A stretch of 48,043 nt of DNA. It comes from Trichococcus sp. GTDB taxonomy: Bacteria > Bacillota > Bacilli > Lactobacillales > Aerococcaceae. Each line of letters opens with the position of its first letter. Positions within the stretch are counted from its first letter, which is position 1. Where the stretch lies: assembly GCA_030153215.1 (NCBI GenBank), contig JASKKA010000013.1, forward strand, positions 1-48,043, written 5' to 3'. Positions 21,855 through 29,267 of the stretch are shown one piece after another. The position numbers were made by a program, and so were the translations under genes. Under the pieces are notes generated by a model, which was not told the origin of the DNA, made no database searches, and saw only the letters and a program-made list of their open reading frames with translations.

Positions 21855-23225
21855 ATGGATCATGCGTATGCTAAAGTGTTTCGGGGGACGGCCTTCACCA
21901 GCAGGTCGCCGCAGGAAGTGAGTGTCTGGGAAGATTGTCTGTTTTGCCTCGATGAAGAAGGCTTGATCCGGCGCATCCTGAAGCCGCAGGATCCTGATTA
22001 CGCAAAGGTCTTGGAGTCCTACAGCGGAACGGACTCCTTCCTTGCGCTTGCTGAAGGACAGTATTTCCTGCCGGGGTTCATCGATCTGCATATCCATGCA
22101 CCGCAATGGGCACAGGCCGGCACTGCGATGGACATCCCTTTGCATGATTGGCTGGATACGTATACTTTTCCGCTGGAATCGAAATTCTCCGATCTGGCTT
22201 TCGCGCGCAAGGTATACGAAAATCTTGTCGTGACGCTGCTGGCTAACGGAACGACAACCGGTCTTTATTTTGCGACCATCCATAAGGAAGCCAGCTACCT
22301 GTTGGCGCAGATTTGCGCCGAAAAAGGCCAACGCGGACTGGTCGGGAAAGTTGTTATGGACGATAGGGAACAAAATCCGGCATATTACCGGGACGAAAGC
22401 ACGGAAGCTGCCTTGGCGGATACGGAAAGTTTCATCCAGCTGGTCCAGAAATTGAGCAAAACGACGAAACAAGGCGTTTATCCGGTCGTGACGCCCCGCT
22501 TCATTCCAAGTTGCACCGACGCGGCGTTGAAGGGTCTTGGCGAGTTGGCGAAAAAATACGATACATACATCCAATCCCACTGTAGCGAAAGTGATTGGGA
22601 GCACAACTATGTCCATGAACGGATGCACAACAGCGACACATCCGCTCTGCACGAAAAAGGTTTGTTGAGCGACAAATCGGTCATGGCGCATGCCGTCTTC
22701 CTTTCGGACGAGGATGCTGATTTGTTCGCCGAAACCGGAACCGCGATTGCGCATTGTCCGATTTCGAATGTCTTTTTCTCGAACGGTGTCCTGCCGGCTG
22801 CACGTTTCACTGCACTGGGAATCGATATCGGGCTGGGAACGGACATTTCCGGTGGCTTCTCGCCAAGCCTGTTCGATAACATCAGACAAGCCGTCATATC
22901 TTCGCGCATGCTGGAGGAAGGCGTTGATCCTTCACTTCCGGCTGCGGAACGCGGCCTTCCGCATTCGCGCATTTCCGCCAATGAAGCCTTCTACTATGCG
23001 ACTGCCGGCGGAGGGCAGAGCTTGAGCCTTCCGATTGGGCGCTTGCAAGAAAACTATGTGTGGGACGTCCAAGTAATCGACGTCAACACACCGACCGCCA
23101 AACTACCGCTGTTCGATGACGGGATCTCGAAGGAAGATCTGTTGCACAAGATTCTCTATTTGAGCCGTCCGGAGAACATCCGCGAGGTCTGGGTCCAGGG
23201 CGTATGCGTCCATAAACGGACATAG
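21855..23225 (+). CDS. guaD: Guanine deaminase (amidohydrolase family)
   Basis: A 456-residue zinc amidohydrolase converting guanine to xanthine. Signatures: PGFIDLHIHAPQWAQ around residues 73-87 with the HxH metal motif and the guanine-deaminase-typical APQ, the QSHCSES motif near 240, MAHAVFLS near 276, AHCPISN near 299, and GLGTDISGG near 325. The ATG at 21855 follows AAGGGGGA. An extended -10 (TGTTATAAT at 21813-21821) lies about 35 bp upstream. A nucleobase permease gene follows at 24.4 kb on the opposite strand, so together they suit guanine/xanthine salvage. A terminator hairpin follows directly. Confidence 0.92.
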   Translation: MDHAYAKVFRGTAFTSRSPQEVSVWEDCLFCLDEEGLIRRILKPQDPDYAKVLESYSGTDSFLALAEGQYFLPGFIDLHIHAPQWAQAGTAMDIPLHDWLDTYTFPLESKFSDLAFARKVYENLVVTLLANGTTTGLYFATIHKEASYLLAQICAEKGQRGLVGKVVMDDREQNPAYYRDESTEAALADTESFIQLVQKLSKTTKQGVYPVVTPRFIPSCTDAALKGLGELAKKYDTYIQSHCSESDWEHNYVHERMHNSDTSALHEKGLLSDKSVMAHAVFLSDEDADLFAETGTAIAHCPISNVFFSNGVLPAARFTALGIDIGLGTDISGGFSPSLFDNIRQAVISSRMLEEGVDPSLPAAERGLPHSRISANEAFYYATAGGGQSLSLPIGRLQENYVWDVQVIDVNTPTAKLPLFDDGISKEDLLHKILYLSRPENIREVWVQGVCVHKRT

Positions 23226-23238
23226 GCAAAGCTGTATG

Positions 23239-23270
23239 AAAACCCGGATTTGATGATTATCCGGGTTTAT
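23239..23270 (+). terminator. Terminator of guaD
   Basis: AAACCCGGAT pairs with ATCCGGGTTT around a TTGATGATT loop, with a short ATTT tail. Confidence 0.7.
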
Positions 23271-23288
23271 TTGTGCTCGGTTACTCCG

Positions 23289-23682
23289 GTTGTCGGATTC
23301 TTTCGGATTATCCGACAACTGCCCCATCATTTGTGATCCGGTTGTCGGATTCTTTCGGGTTATCCGACAACTTCCCATCTTTTGCGAGCGGGTTGTCGGA
23401 TTCTTTCGGGTTATCCGACAACTGCCTCGTCGTTTGTGATCTGGTTGTCGGATTCTTGCGGGTTATCCGACAACTGCCCCATCATTTGTGATCCGGTTGT
23501 CGGATTCTTTCGGGTTATCCGACAACTGCCCCATCATTTGTGACCCGGTTGTCGGATTCTTTCGGGTTATCCGACAACTGCCCCATCATTTGTGATCCGG
23601 TTGTCGGATTCTTTCGGGTTATCCGACAACTGCCCCATCATTTGTGATCCGGTTGTCGGATTCTTTCGGGTTATCCGACAAG
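23289..23682. repeat. Eight-copy array of 52-bp hairpin units
   Basis: Units begin at 23289, 23341, 23392, 23444, 23496, 23548, 23600 and 23652 (steps of 52, one of 51). Each unit has a 31-bp palindrome, GTTGTCGGAT and ATCCGACAAC arms round TCTTTCGGGTT, then a 21-bp link of the type TGCCCCATCATTTGTGATCCG. The arms are nearly invariant; the links are also mostly conserved, with some drift in the second and third units. The last unit ends at the palindrome. It lies between guaD and the VOC gene and has no coding potential. The same core recurs in degenerate form at 14.35-14.5 kb. Confidence 0.93.
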
Positions 23683-23833
23683 CTCCGTATCGTTTATCGC
23701 TGCGGTTTTTAAATCAGTAGCTATGATACGGGTCCCTCAACTCCTTAAGTAAGCTCGGCCTCAGGCGAATAAAATGCCTATCTAACCTATCCATGTTAGA
23801 ATGAAAATAAGTAACTATTGGAGGATGATATAT

Positions 23834-24214
23834 ATGAACCAAAAACTCGTTGAGATTTGCCTGCGTGTCAGAGATATTGACGCTACTTTAGACTTCTATA
23901 CTGATCTATTTGATTTTGAAGTTGCCAGCCACAGAAAATTCCCTGAAAATAAGTTTGATTTAATTTATCTGAATTCTCCCGGTTCTTCTGTGCAAATTGA
24001 ACTCACCTATAATTATGATGCCGAGCCCTATAATGTCGGAAATGGCTTCAGTCATTTAGGTGTGACTGTCAGTGATTTAGAAAAAATGCATGAAATTTGT
24101 AAAGCTTCTGCTTACGAGACAGGTGAGTTAAAAGGCCTTTCAGGCGGCACACCGACCTATTTCTTTGTGACCGATCCTGATGGCTATCGAATTGAAGTAA
24201 AGCGCGCAAAATAA
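23834..24214 (+). CDS. VOC (glyoxalase I/lactoylglutathione lyase-like) family protein
   Basis: A 126-residue vicinal-oxygen-chelate protein with two beta-alpha-beta-beta-beta modules. It has the glyoxalase-type start LRVRDIDATLDFYTDLFDF, SVQIELTYNY, GNGFSHLGVTVSDL with a metal-ligand His near residue 75, and the C-terminal VTDPDGYRIEVKR with its metal-ligand Glu. The resemblance to lactoylglutathione lyase suggests methylglyoxal or a related substrate, but VOC proteins are diverse. The ATG at 23834 follows GGAGG; an extended -10 TGTTAGAAT lies at 23794-23802. Base composition is more AT-rich than neighbours, which may mean a separate origin. Confidence 0.85.
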   Translation: MNQKLVEICLRVRDIDATLDFYTDLFDFEVASHRKFPENKFDLIYLNSPGSSVQIELTYNYDAEPYNVGNGFSHLGVTVSDLEKMHEICKASAYETGELKGLSGGTPTYFFVTDPDGYRIEVKRAK

Positions 24215-24232
24215 TTTTTCCGAAAATTTCAC

Positions 24233-24323
24233 CAAATGAGAGCATATCGTTTTTTCAATATGCTTTCATTTGTTCAAAAAGAAACACGTAAGCAGCCAAG
24301 TGGATGCTTGCGTGTTTCTTTTC
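24233..24323. terminator. Two tandem terminator hairpins between the VOC and permease genes
   Basis: First hairpin: CAAATGAGAGCATAT pairs with ATATGCTTTCATTTG (24233-24271). Second: AAAGAAACACG and AAGCA pair with TGCTTGCGTGTTTCTTTT (24279-24323), followed by T's on the plus strand and preceded by A's on the other. They suit convergent transcripts. Confidence 0.75.
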
Positions 24324-24349
24324 ATTCAAGCTGCTCAAGCAGCGTATTC

Positions 24350-25663
24350 TTAAGCTTTTTCTTTCAAAATGATGTTCAATACCAACGCAACGATTGTTCC
24401 TGCGGAGATACCGGATGAGAACAATCCGCTCAAGATACCTGGCAATTGCGCTACGGTATCCGGCACAAAGGAAACACCCAGACCGACACCCAATGCAGAA
24501 GCAACAATGATCATATTGCGGTTGTTGAATTCAACGCGTGACAGTGATTGCACACCGGCAGCAGCAACCGTACCGAACATCAAGATGCCGGCACCACCCA
24601 ATACAGGTTGTGGCATGATGGAGATCAACGTAGCAAATTTAGGGAATAAGCTCATGACGATCATGATGATACCACCCATGATGGCTACTTTACGGGAAGC
24701 ATTGCGGGTCAACGGAATCAATCCGGCATTTTGGCTGAAGGTTGCGGCAGGACCGGAACCCACGAAAGGTGCGATGAACGAGCCGAACCCATCCGCACGG
24801 ACACCGGCAGCGATTCTTTCATCCGTCAGTTTCGTTTCCGTAACAGCACCCAATGTCTGCATTACTCCAACTGTTTCAATGACTGTTACAAGATAGCCGG
24901 ATACGAAAGGAATCGCGTATTCAAGCTTGAAATCAGGTACGCCGAACTTGAAGAATTGCGGGAATGCAAACCAGTCAGCAGCAACGACTTGGCCGAAGTC
25001 GACCATACCCAACGGAATGCAGACAACATATCCGATTGCTGCACCGATCAAAACTGCGGCGGGCGCAATTCTGCTTGGTCCATAATGATTGATCAAAGCG
25101 ATAATCAGGAACACAAGCACTGCGATACCGATGTTTATCGGACTACCGAAATCCTCGGATCCAAAACCGCCGCCTGCCCAGCCCATCGCTACGGACATCA
25201 GCGTCATCCCCATCAAAGAGATTACCGATCCGGTAACAACCGGCGGGAAAAATTTCAATAACGGTTTTACGAAATAACTTAAACCTACTTCAAGCAGAGC
25301 ACCCAACATCGTACCACCGAAATAGGCAGTGATGCCGCCCGCGCCGATGACGGATGCAGCCGGTGCCACAAAAGCGAAGTCCGTTCCCATGATCGTCGGC
25401 AAGCCTGCTCCGACTCGGAACCATTTCGGCCCGAAACCTTTTGATTGAATGATTGAAACGATACCTGAAGCCAAAAGCGCCGCGCTGACCATATAGGCAG
25501 TATCTTCTACCCCGAAACCTGCGATTCCGGCAATGATGAGCGGTACCGCCACTAAACCACCAAAAGCGGTGATGACGTTCTGAAATCCTAAAACGACTGT
25601 CGTGCCTAAATCCGGTTTGTCTTCCACACCGTAAGTCAGACCTGTATGTACTTTCTCTTCCAT
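24350..25663 (-). CDS. NCS2-family nucleobase (xanthine/uric acid/uracil-type) permease
   Basis: A 437-residue transporter with about 12-14 membrane segments. It shows NCS2 hallmarks: GFQNVITAFGGLVAVPLI near the start, FPPVVTGSVISLMG, VIETVGVMQTLG, and the substrate-site loop SQNAGLIPLTRNASRKVA. The sequence resembles xanthine/uric acid permeases more than UraA, but specificity cannot be fixed by eye. The ATG at 25663 follows AGGAGGAG. With guanine deaminase encoded nearby a purine role is likely. Its promoter is AT-rich and carries PurR-box-like sequences. Confidence 0.9.
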   Translation of the reverse strand: MEEKVHTGLTYGVEDKPDLGTTVVLGFQNVITAFGGLVAVPLIIAGIAGFGVEDTAYMVSAALLASGIVSIIQSKGFGPKWFRVGAGLPTIMGTDFAFVAPAASVIGAGGITAYFGGTMLGALLEVGLSYFVKPLLKFFPPVVTGSVISLMGMTLMSVAMGWAGGGFGSEDFGSPINIGIAVLVFLIIALINHYGPSRIAPAAVLIGAAIGYVVCIPLGMVDFGQVVAADWFAFPQFFKFGVPDFKLEYAIPFVSGYLVTVIETVGVMQTLGAVTETKLTDERIAAGVRADGFGSFIAPFVGSGPAATFSQNAGLIPLTRNASRKVAIMGGIIMIVMSLFPKFATLISIMPQPVLGGAGILMFGTVAAAGVQSLSRVEFNNRNMIIVASALGVGLGVSFVPDTVAQLPGILSGLFSSGISAGTIVALVLNIILKEKA

Positions 25664-25680
25664 GTTTCTCCTCCTGATAA

Positions 25681-25764
25681 CGAACATTAATGATTGCAAA
25701 ACATAATATAATTCGCATATTCAACGACAAATAAAATTATATCGATATCACATACAATTGTAAA
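25681..25764 (-). promoter_or_regulatory. Permease promoter with a PurBox-like motif
   Basis: Minus-strand -35 TTTACA (25764-25759), 17-bp spacer, -10 TATAAT (25741-25736). A CGAACATT motif lies downstream at 25681-25688 in the leader. CGAACATT resembles the PurR box of lactic acid bacteria; regulation by PurR is inference. No purine riboswitch fold was recognised in the leader. Confidence 0.5.
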
Positions 25765-25836
25765 GTGTAAATAACGAATTATAAGGGCTTACATTATGAG
25801 AATCTTCACATTTACCTGGTTATTTCAATCGAAAAA

Positions 25837-25844
25837 CGAACATT
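25837..25844 (+). promoter_or_regulatory. Second PurBox-like motif
   Basis: AAACGAACATTTTTG carries the CGAACATT core within the 345-bp AT-rich gap between the permease and degV. Confidence 0.3.
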
Positions 25845-25934
25845 TTTGACGTATTTTTTAATTTCGTACTGAAATTACGAATGATGGCAGAAAAAGCCTT
25901 ATCTGATTTGTCTGTGGGTTGGACCATTTTTTGT

Positions 25935-25940
25935 TATACT
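25935..25940 (+). promoter_or_regulatory. Extended -10 upstream of the Nudix stub and degV
   Basis: TGTTATACT (25932-25940) is an extended -10; a TTGTCT lies 21 bp upstream, too far for a standard -35. It precedes the 14-codon stub at 25993 and degV. Confidence 0.4.
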
Positions 25941-25992
25941 ATATCCATACGAAATTACAAAATCAATGGAACAAATGAACGGAGCATGAACT

Positions 25993-26034
25993 ATGCAATC
26001 AGAGAAATCATGCGGAGCCATTGCTAAAAAATAA
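25993..26034 (+). pseudogene. 5' stub of a Nudix gene paralogue
   Basis: A 13-residue reading frame (MQSEKSCGAIAKK) with its own GGAGC ribosome site. From 25981 to 26022 its 42 bases match 36 of 42 bases around the start of the real Nudix gene (26953-26994, MKSENSCGAIV). After the shared ten codons it runs straight into a stop and the ribosome site of degV. The simplest reading is a tandem Nudix copy of which all but the first codons was lost, or a partial duplication; a leader peptide is a weaker alternative. Confidence 0.6.
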
Positions 26035-26045
26035 GGAGTGAAATT

Positions 26046-26936
26046 TTGACGAAATTAATAATAGATTCAACATGTGACCTAAATGAAGCGATGCGTAAGC
26101 ATCCCAAACTGGAGTATCTGCCGTTGAACATCATCATCGATGGCGAAAGCTACAAGGACGGCATCGAAATCGATTTGGAACGCGTCTACGAAGTGATGCG
26201 CAAAGGTGAGATGCCGCAGACTTCGCAGATTGACATCGCTAGCCTATTGGACATATTGGACCGCAACCGCAAAGCCAATGAAGATTTGATTTATTTGTCT
26301 TTCTCAAGCGCAATGTCTGGAACACATGCGGTAGCCCACCAAGTATTTGAGATGTAACGGGAAGAGTACCCGGAGATGAAACTAACCTTGATCGACTCAC
26401 AAGGTGGTTGCGGCGGGGCTAGTCTGGCTGCCATCCAAGCCCTGAACTTGTTGGATAAAGGCCATCCCCATGCTGAAGTTGCCCAAACCATCCAAGAAAT
26501 CATCGCGCATACTTCCTATTCCTTCACAATCGCCAACCTGGACTGGCTCCAGAAAGGCGGACGCATCAATAAAGCAACCAGCTTCATCGGAGACAATCTG
26601 AACATCAAGCCATTGTTGACCGTCGAGGCAGGTAAAATCGTGATGGACCAACTTCTGCGCGGACATAACCGTGTCTACAAACGTATCATCAAAAAAACGG
26701 TCGACCATATCGGTCCCTATCAAGATCAACTCGTTGTCATAAGCCATGTGGGCGATCCGGAAATCGCACAAACGCTCGAAAAAATGCTGAGCGCAGCCTT
26801 GCCGGAAGCTTCCTTTGTCGTTCTTAGGGTAAGCGCGGTTCTCGGCGTTCATCTCGGTATCGGTGGTGTCGGTGTCTTCGCCCTATCCCAATTGCCGGAA
26901 AGCTATGACAGACGCCCTGCGTTTTTGGAAAAGTAA
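26046..26936 (+). pseudogene. degV: DegV-family fatty-acid-binding protein with an in-frame stop
   Basis: A TTG start at 26046, preceded by AAGGAG, opens a DegV (FakB-like) frame: IIDSTCDL at the N-terminus, SQIDIASLLDIL, then FSSAMSGT. At codon 104 (26355-26357) a TAA interrupts it; the same frame continues as REEYPEMKLTLIDS, GGRINKATSFIG, to the natural end at 26936. Total length of about 296 codons fits the family, so nothing else is missing. A single base change (for example CAA to TAA) explains it. DegV/FakB proteins bind fatty acids and present them to the FakA kinase. An internal ATG at 26376 could give only the second half. Confidence 0.85.
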
Positions 26937-26964
26937 AATAAAAGAAAAGAATGGAGCATCAACT

Positions 26965-27381
26965 ATGAAATCAGAAAATTCATGCGGGGCCATCGTGCTC
27001 TCCACAGATAATACGAACCGAAAAGTGTTGTTGATCAAACATGAAAACGGTGGCCATTGGGCATTCCCGAAAGGCCATGTCGAAAACGACGAAACGGAAG
27101 TCGAAACGGCGTTGCGGGAAATCAAGGAAGAAACTGGCTTGAGCGCCGACCTCAGCACCGCCTTCCGGAAATCCGTCAGCTACTCCCCGGCTCCCGGCGT
27201 GATCAAAGAAGTCGTCTATTTCATCGCCTTCGCCCACACCGAAACGATCGAAAAACAGGATGCCGAGGTCACCGACTTTGCCTGGATGCCGTTCAACCAA
27301 GCGCTGCAGGCCATAACGTATGAAAACGACAAAAGCATCCTCCAATCCGCAATCGATTTTATCGAAGGCATGAAATCGTAA
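26965..27381 (+). CDS. Nudix hydrolase (diadenosine tetraphosphatase-like)
   Basis: A 138-residue Nudix protein with a perfect Nudix box at about residues 36-58: G, five residues, E, seven residues, REIKEETGL. The start KSENSCGAIVL and the motif WAFPKGHVE resemble Ap4A hydrolases, which split dinucleoside polyphosphates, and the short length fits. The ATG at 26965 has GGAG at 26953. It follows degV by 28 nt and probably shares its transcript. Its first codons are duplicated at 25993. A perfect 18-bp hairpin follows. Confidence 0.88.
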   Translation: MKSENSCGAIVLSTDNTNRKVLLIKHENGGHWAFPKGHVENDETEVETALREIKEETGLSADLSTAFRKSVSYSPAPGVIKEVVYFIAFAHTETIEKQDAEVTDFAWMPFNQALQAITYENDKSILQSAIDFIEGMKS

Positions 27382-27387
27382 CAGTAA

Positions 27388-27430
27388 GCACAGAAGGTCC
27401 GCCTCAAAAGATGAGGCGGACCTTCTGTGC
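27388..27430. terminator. Perfect hairpin between Nudix and ROK genes
   Basis: 18-bp perfect arms (27388-27405 and 27413-27430) with a 7-nt loop, between convergent genes. No T-run follows, so it may block transcription imperfectly or act otherwise. A CTCCGG-type palindrome (CCTCCGG ... CGCCGGAG, about 27447-27480) follows. Confidence 0.65.
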
Positions 27431-27515
27431 TAAAAATGCTATCAACGTACGTTCCTCCGGTAAACTGCGCTTTCGCCGGAGTTCAAACCACCGCGCATCC
27501 GAATCGTTACAGATT

Positions 27516-28391
27516 CTAAAATCCTATCGTCTCCCCGAAATGCGCAACGGCGCCGATCAGATTTGCGTCATTATGGAAAGCGCAGACTTGGATATCCGGT
27601 GCGACGGCCTCAGCACCATGTGCCGTCAAGTGATAGTTCACCCGTTCCCGGATGCGGGCAATCAGATCGTCACGGACTGAGATACCACCGCCGATGATGA
27701 CCATTTCAGGATCAAAACTGACAGCGAGATTATAGATTCCGCGGGCCAAAGCATCTACCATAGCGTCCACATATTGCACTGCAAGCGGCTCCCCTTGCTC
27801 GGCTCGCTCAAACAGGAATTTCCCATCGGCTTCCTCCTTCAACCCCATCGCTTGACCATAACGGGCAGCGACTTTTACAGGGCTGCCGAGATCGCTCAAA
27901 GTTTGCCCGGAATCCAACAGCATAAAACCAAATTCTCCTCCGAAGAGATGCTTGCCTTTAAACAGCTTCCGGTCCAAAATCACAGAGCCGCCGATGCCCG
28001 AACCGATCACAAAGAATAACGCATGCTGCACGTTTTTCGCAACACCCTGCCAGACTTCGGCTAAAGCGGCACAGTTGGCGTCATTCTCTACTGAAACTGG
28101 CACACCGAACAACGCCTCCCATTCAGTTTTGATCGGGAAATGATGGATATATGGGACCGCACTGATGCCTCCAATAATTCCGGCAACGCTGTCGACAGCG
28201 CCAGGTGAGCTGATCGCCACACCGGTAACAACAGCACTTTCAGAGAACTGATCAAATATGCGGCGCATTTCCAACTTCATGGCTTCCCAAGTGTCGGGCG
28301 TAGGAAAGGAACCTTTCCCTTCCAAAATATCCTCCCGCCAAAATCCGTACTTAACGGCAGATCCACCGATATCAAATACAACCGTACTCAT
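27516..28391 (-). CDS. ROK-family sugar kinase
   Basis: A 291-residue ROK protein: ATP-binding FDIGGSAVKYG at the N-terminus, the sugar-site ENDANCAALAE around residue 100, and IGSGIGGSVILD with HLFGGEFGFM around 130-160. The CxCGxxGCxE zinc motif common in ROK glucokinases is missing, as in beta-glucoside kinase-type members. It would phosphorylate a hexose or disaccharide with ATP. It is the last gene of the mannan locus, behind its GntR regulator, so mannose, galactose, glucose or a manno-disaccharide are candidate substrates. ATG 28391 follows GGAGAG. Confidence 0.85.
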   Translation of the reverse strand: MSTVVFDIGGSAVKYGFWREDILEGKGSFPTPDTWEAMKLEMRRIFDQFSESAVVTGVAISSPGAVDSVAGIIGGISAVPYIHHFPIKTEWEALFGVPVSVENDANCAALAEVWQGVAKNVQHALFFVIGSGIGGSVILDRKLFKGKHLFGGEFGFMLLDSGQTLSDLGSPVKVAARYGQAMGLKEEADGKFLFERAEQGEPLAVQYVDAMVDALARGIYNLAVSFDPEMVIIGGGISVRDDLIARIRERVNYHLTAHGAEAVAPDIQVCAFHNDANLIGAVAHFGETIGF

Positions 28392-28426
28392 AATTGCACT
28401 CTCCATTATATTGTTTTACTTTCCGT

Positions 28427-29140
28427 TCAATTCCTGGTCAAGACGAATTCAGCAGAGAAATTATCGTAGCGGTGAACCGAGGTAGAGAATTCAAACGCAG
28501 CACCTGTATCCAAGTATCCTACTTGTTCGGCCACTGCAACCGGATCGCCTTTTTCTAGTCCGAGCTCTTCTGCCTCAAAATCTGTGGCCTTTCGCACAAT
28601 GATGGTGCGGTGGGCGCTCTGGATGTTCAGATGGAGATCATCTTTGATATATCCGTAAATGGAACCTTTGATATTTTTCTCTTTAATGTTCGGAATCAGT
28701 TCGATAGGCATATAGATCTTCTCCATAACGGTCGGCTTATCGTCCACAAACCGGACTCGACAGATATTGTAGACAAAGCTGTCCCCCGCGATGTTCAATT
28801 TGTTGGCCGCCAATTCAGGCACCCGTTCCACTGAAAAATTAAGGACTTTACTATAGACTTTTTTGTCCGCATATAGCGCAGTCGTACCGCGGAATTGATT
28901 CGCCAAGGCGATACGCTCGATTGCTTCTGGACTCAGATCCTTCACAAACGTTCCGGACCCGCGTCTTTTGATTATCAAACCTTCAGCAACCAGCATATCC
29001 AGCGCTTTTTTAACAGTCATTTTGCTTGCGTCATAGAGAACGCAAAGATCTTTTTCGAAAGGAATCTGCTGATTCGCGACATACTCCCCATTCAGAATCC
29101 TGTTCCGGATATCATTTGAAATGATGACATATTTTTGCAT
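28427..29140 (-). CDS. GntR/HutC-family regulator with UTRA domain
   Basis: A 237-residue regulator: winged helix at residues about 3-70 (NDIRNRILNGEY, MTVKKALDMLVAEGL, KRRGSGTFV) and a C-terminal UTRA ligand domain (about 90-230). UTRA regulators of this group bind a sugar or sugar phosphate and release DNA. ATG 29140 has GAGGGG upstream. Sitting between the glycosidase genes and the ROK kinase, it is the likely local repressor of the mannan genes. Confidence 0.88.
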   Translation of the reverse strand: MQKYVIISNDIRNRILNGEYVANQQIPFEKDLCVLYDASKMTVKKALDMLVAEGLIIKRRGSGTFVKDLSPEAIERIALANQFRGTTALYADKKVYSKVLNFSVERVPELAANKLNIAGDSFVYNICRVRFVDDKPTVMEKIYMPIELIPNIKEKNIKGSIYGYIKDDLHLNIQSAHRTIIVRKATDFEAEELGLEKGDPVAVAEQVGYLDTGAAFEFSTSVHRYDNFSAEFVLTRN

Positions 29141-29227
29141 ACTATTTTTGCCCCTCTCGTCAACCCATGTAGCTTCCGTGAGAAACACTGAAATCAGTAA
29201 CCTTCCGCACAAAAAGTCTATATTTTT

Positions 29228-29256
29228 AGTATAACGAAAATACGCTGTTCTGACAA
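29228..29256 (-). promoter_or_regulatory. Promoter of the GntR-ROK unit
   Basis: Minus-strand TTGTCA (29256-29251), 17-bp spacer, TATACT (29233-29228): a near-consensus promoter about 90 bp before the GntR start, beginning just after the GH1 stop. Confidence 0.65.
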
Positions 29257-29267
29257 TCCTTCCCGCC

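Noticed and set aside
21705-22889. Open frame of about 390 codons opposite guaD
   Set aside because: The guanine deaminase on the other strand has full motifs and a ribosome site; this frame has none.
23289-23682. CRISPR array (31-bp repeats with 21-bp spacers)
   Set aside because: The spacers are nearly identical to each other, they are too short, and no cas genes adjoin. It is a tandem repeat of palindromes.
26376-26936. Separate gene for the second half of DegV
   Set aside because: It is the direct in-frame continuation of the first half after one stop codon, with no ribosome site of its own at the ATG.
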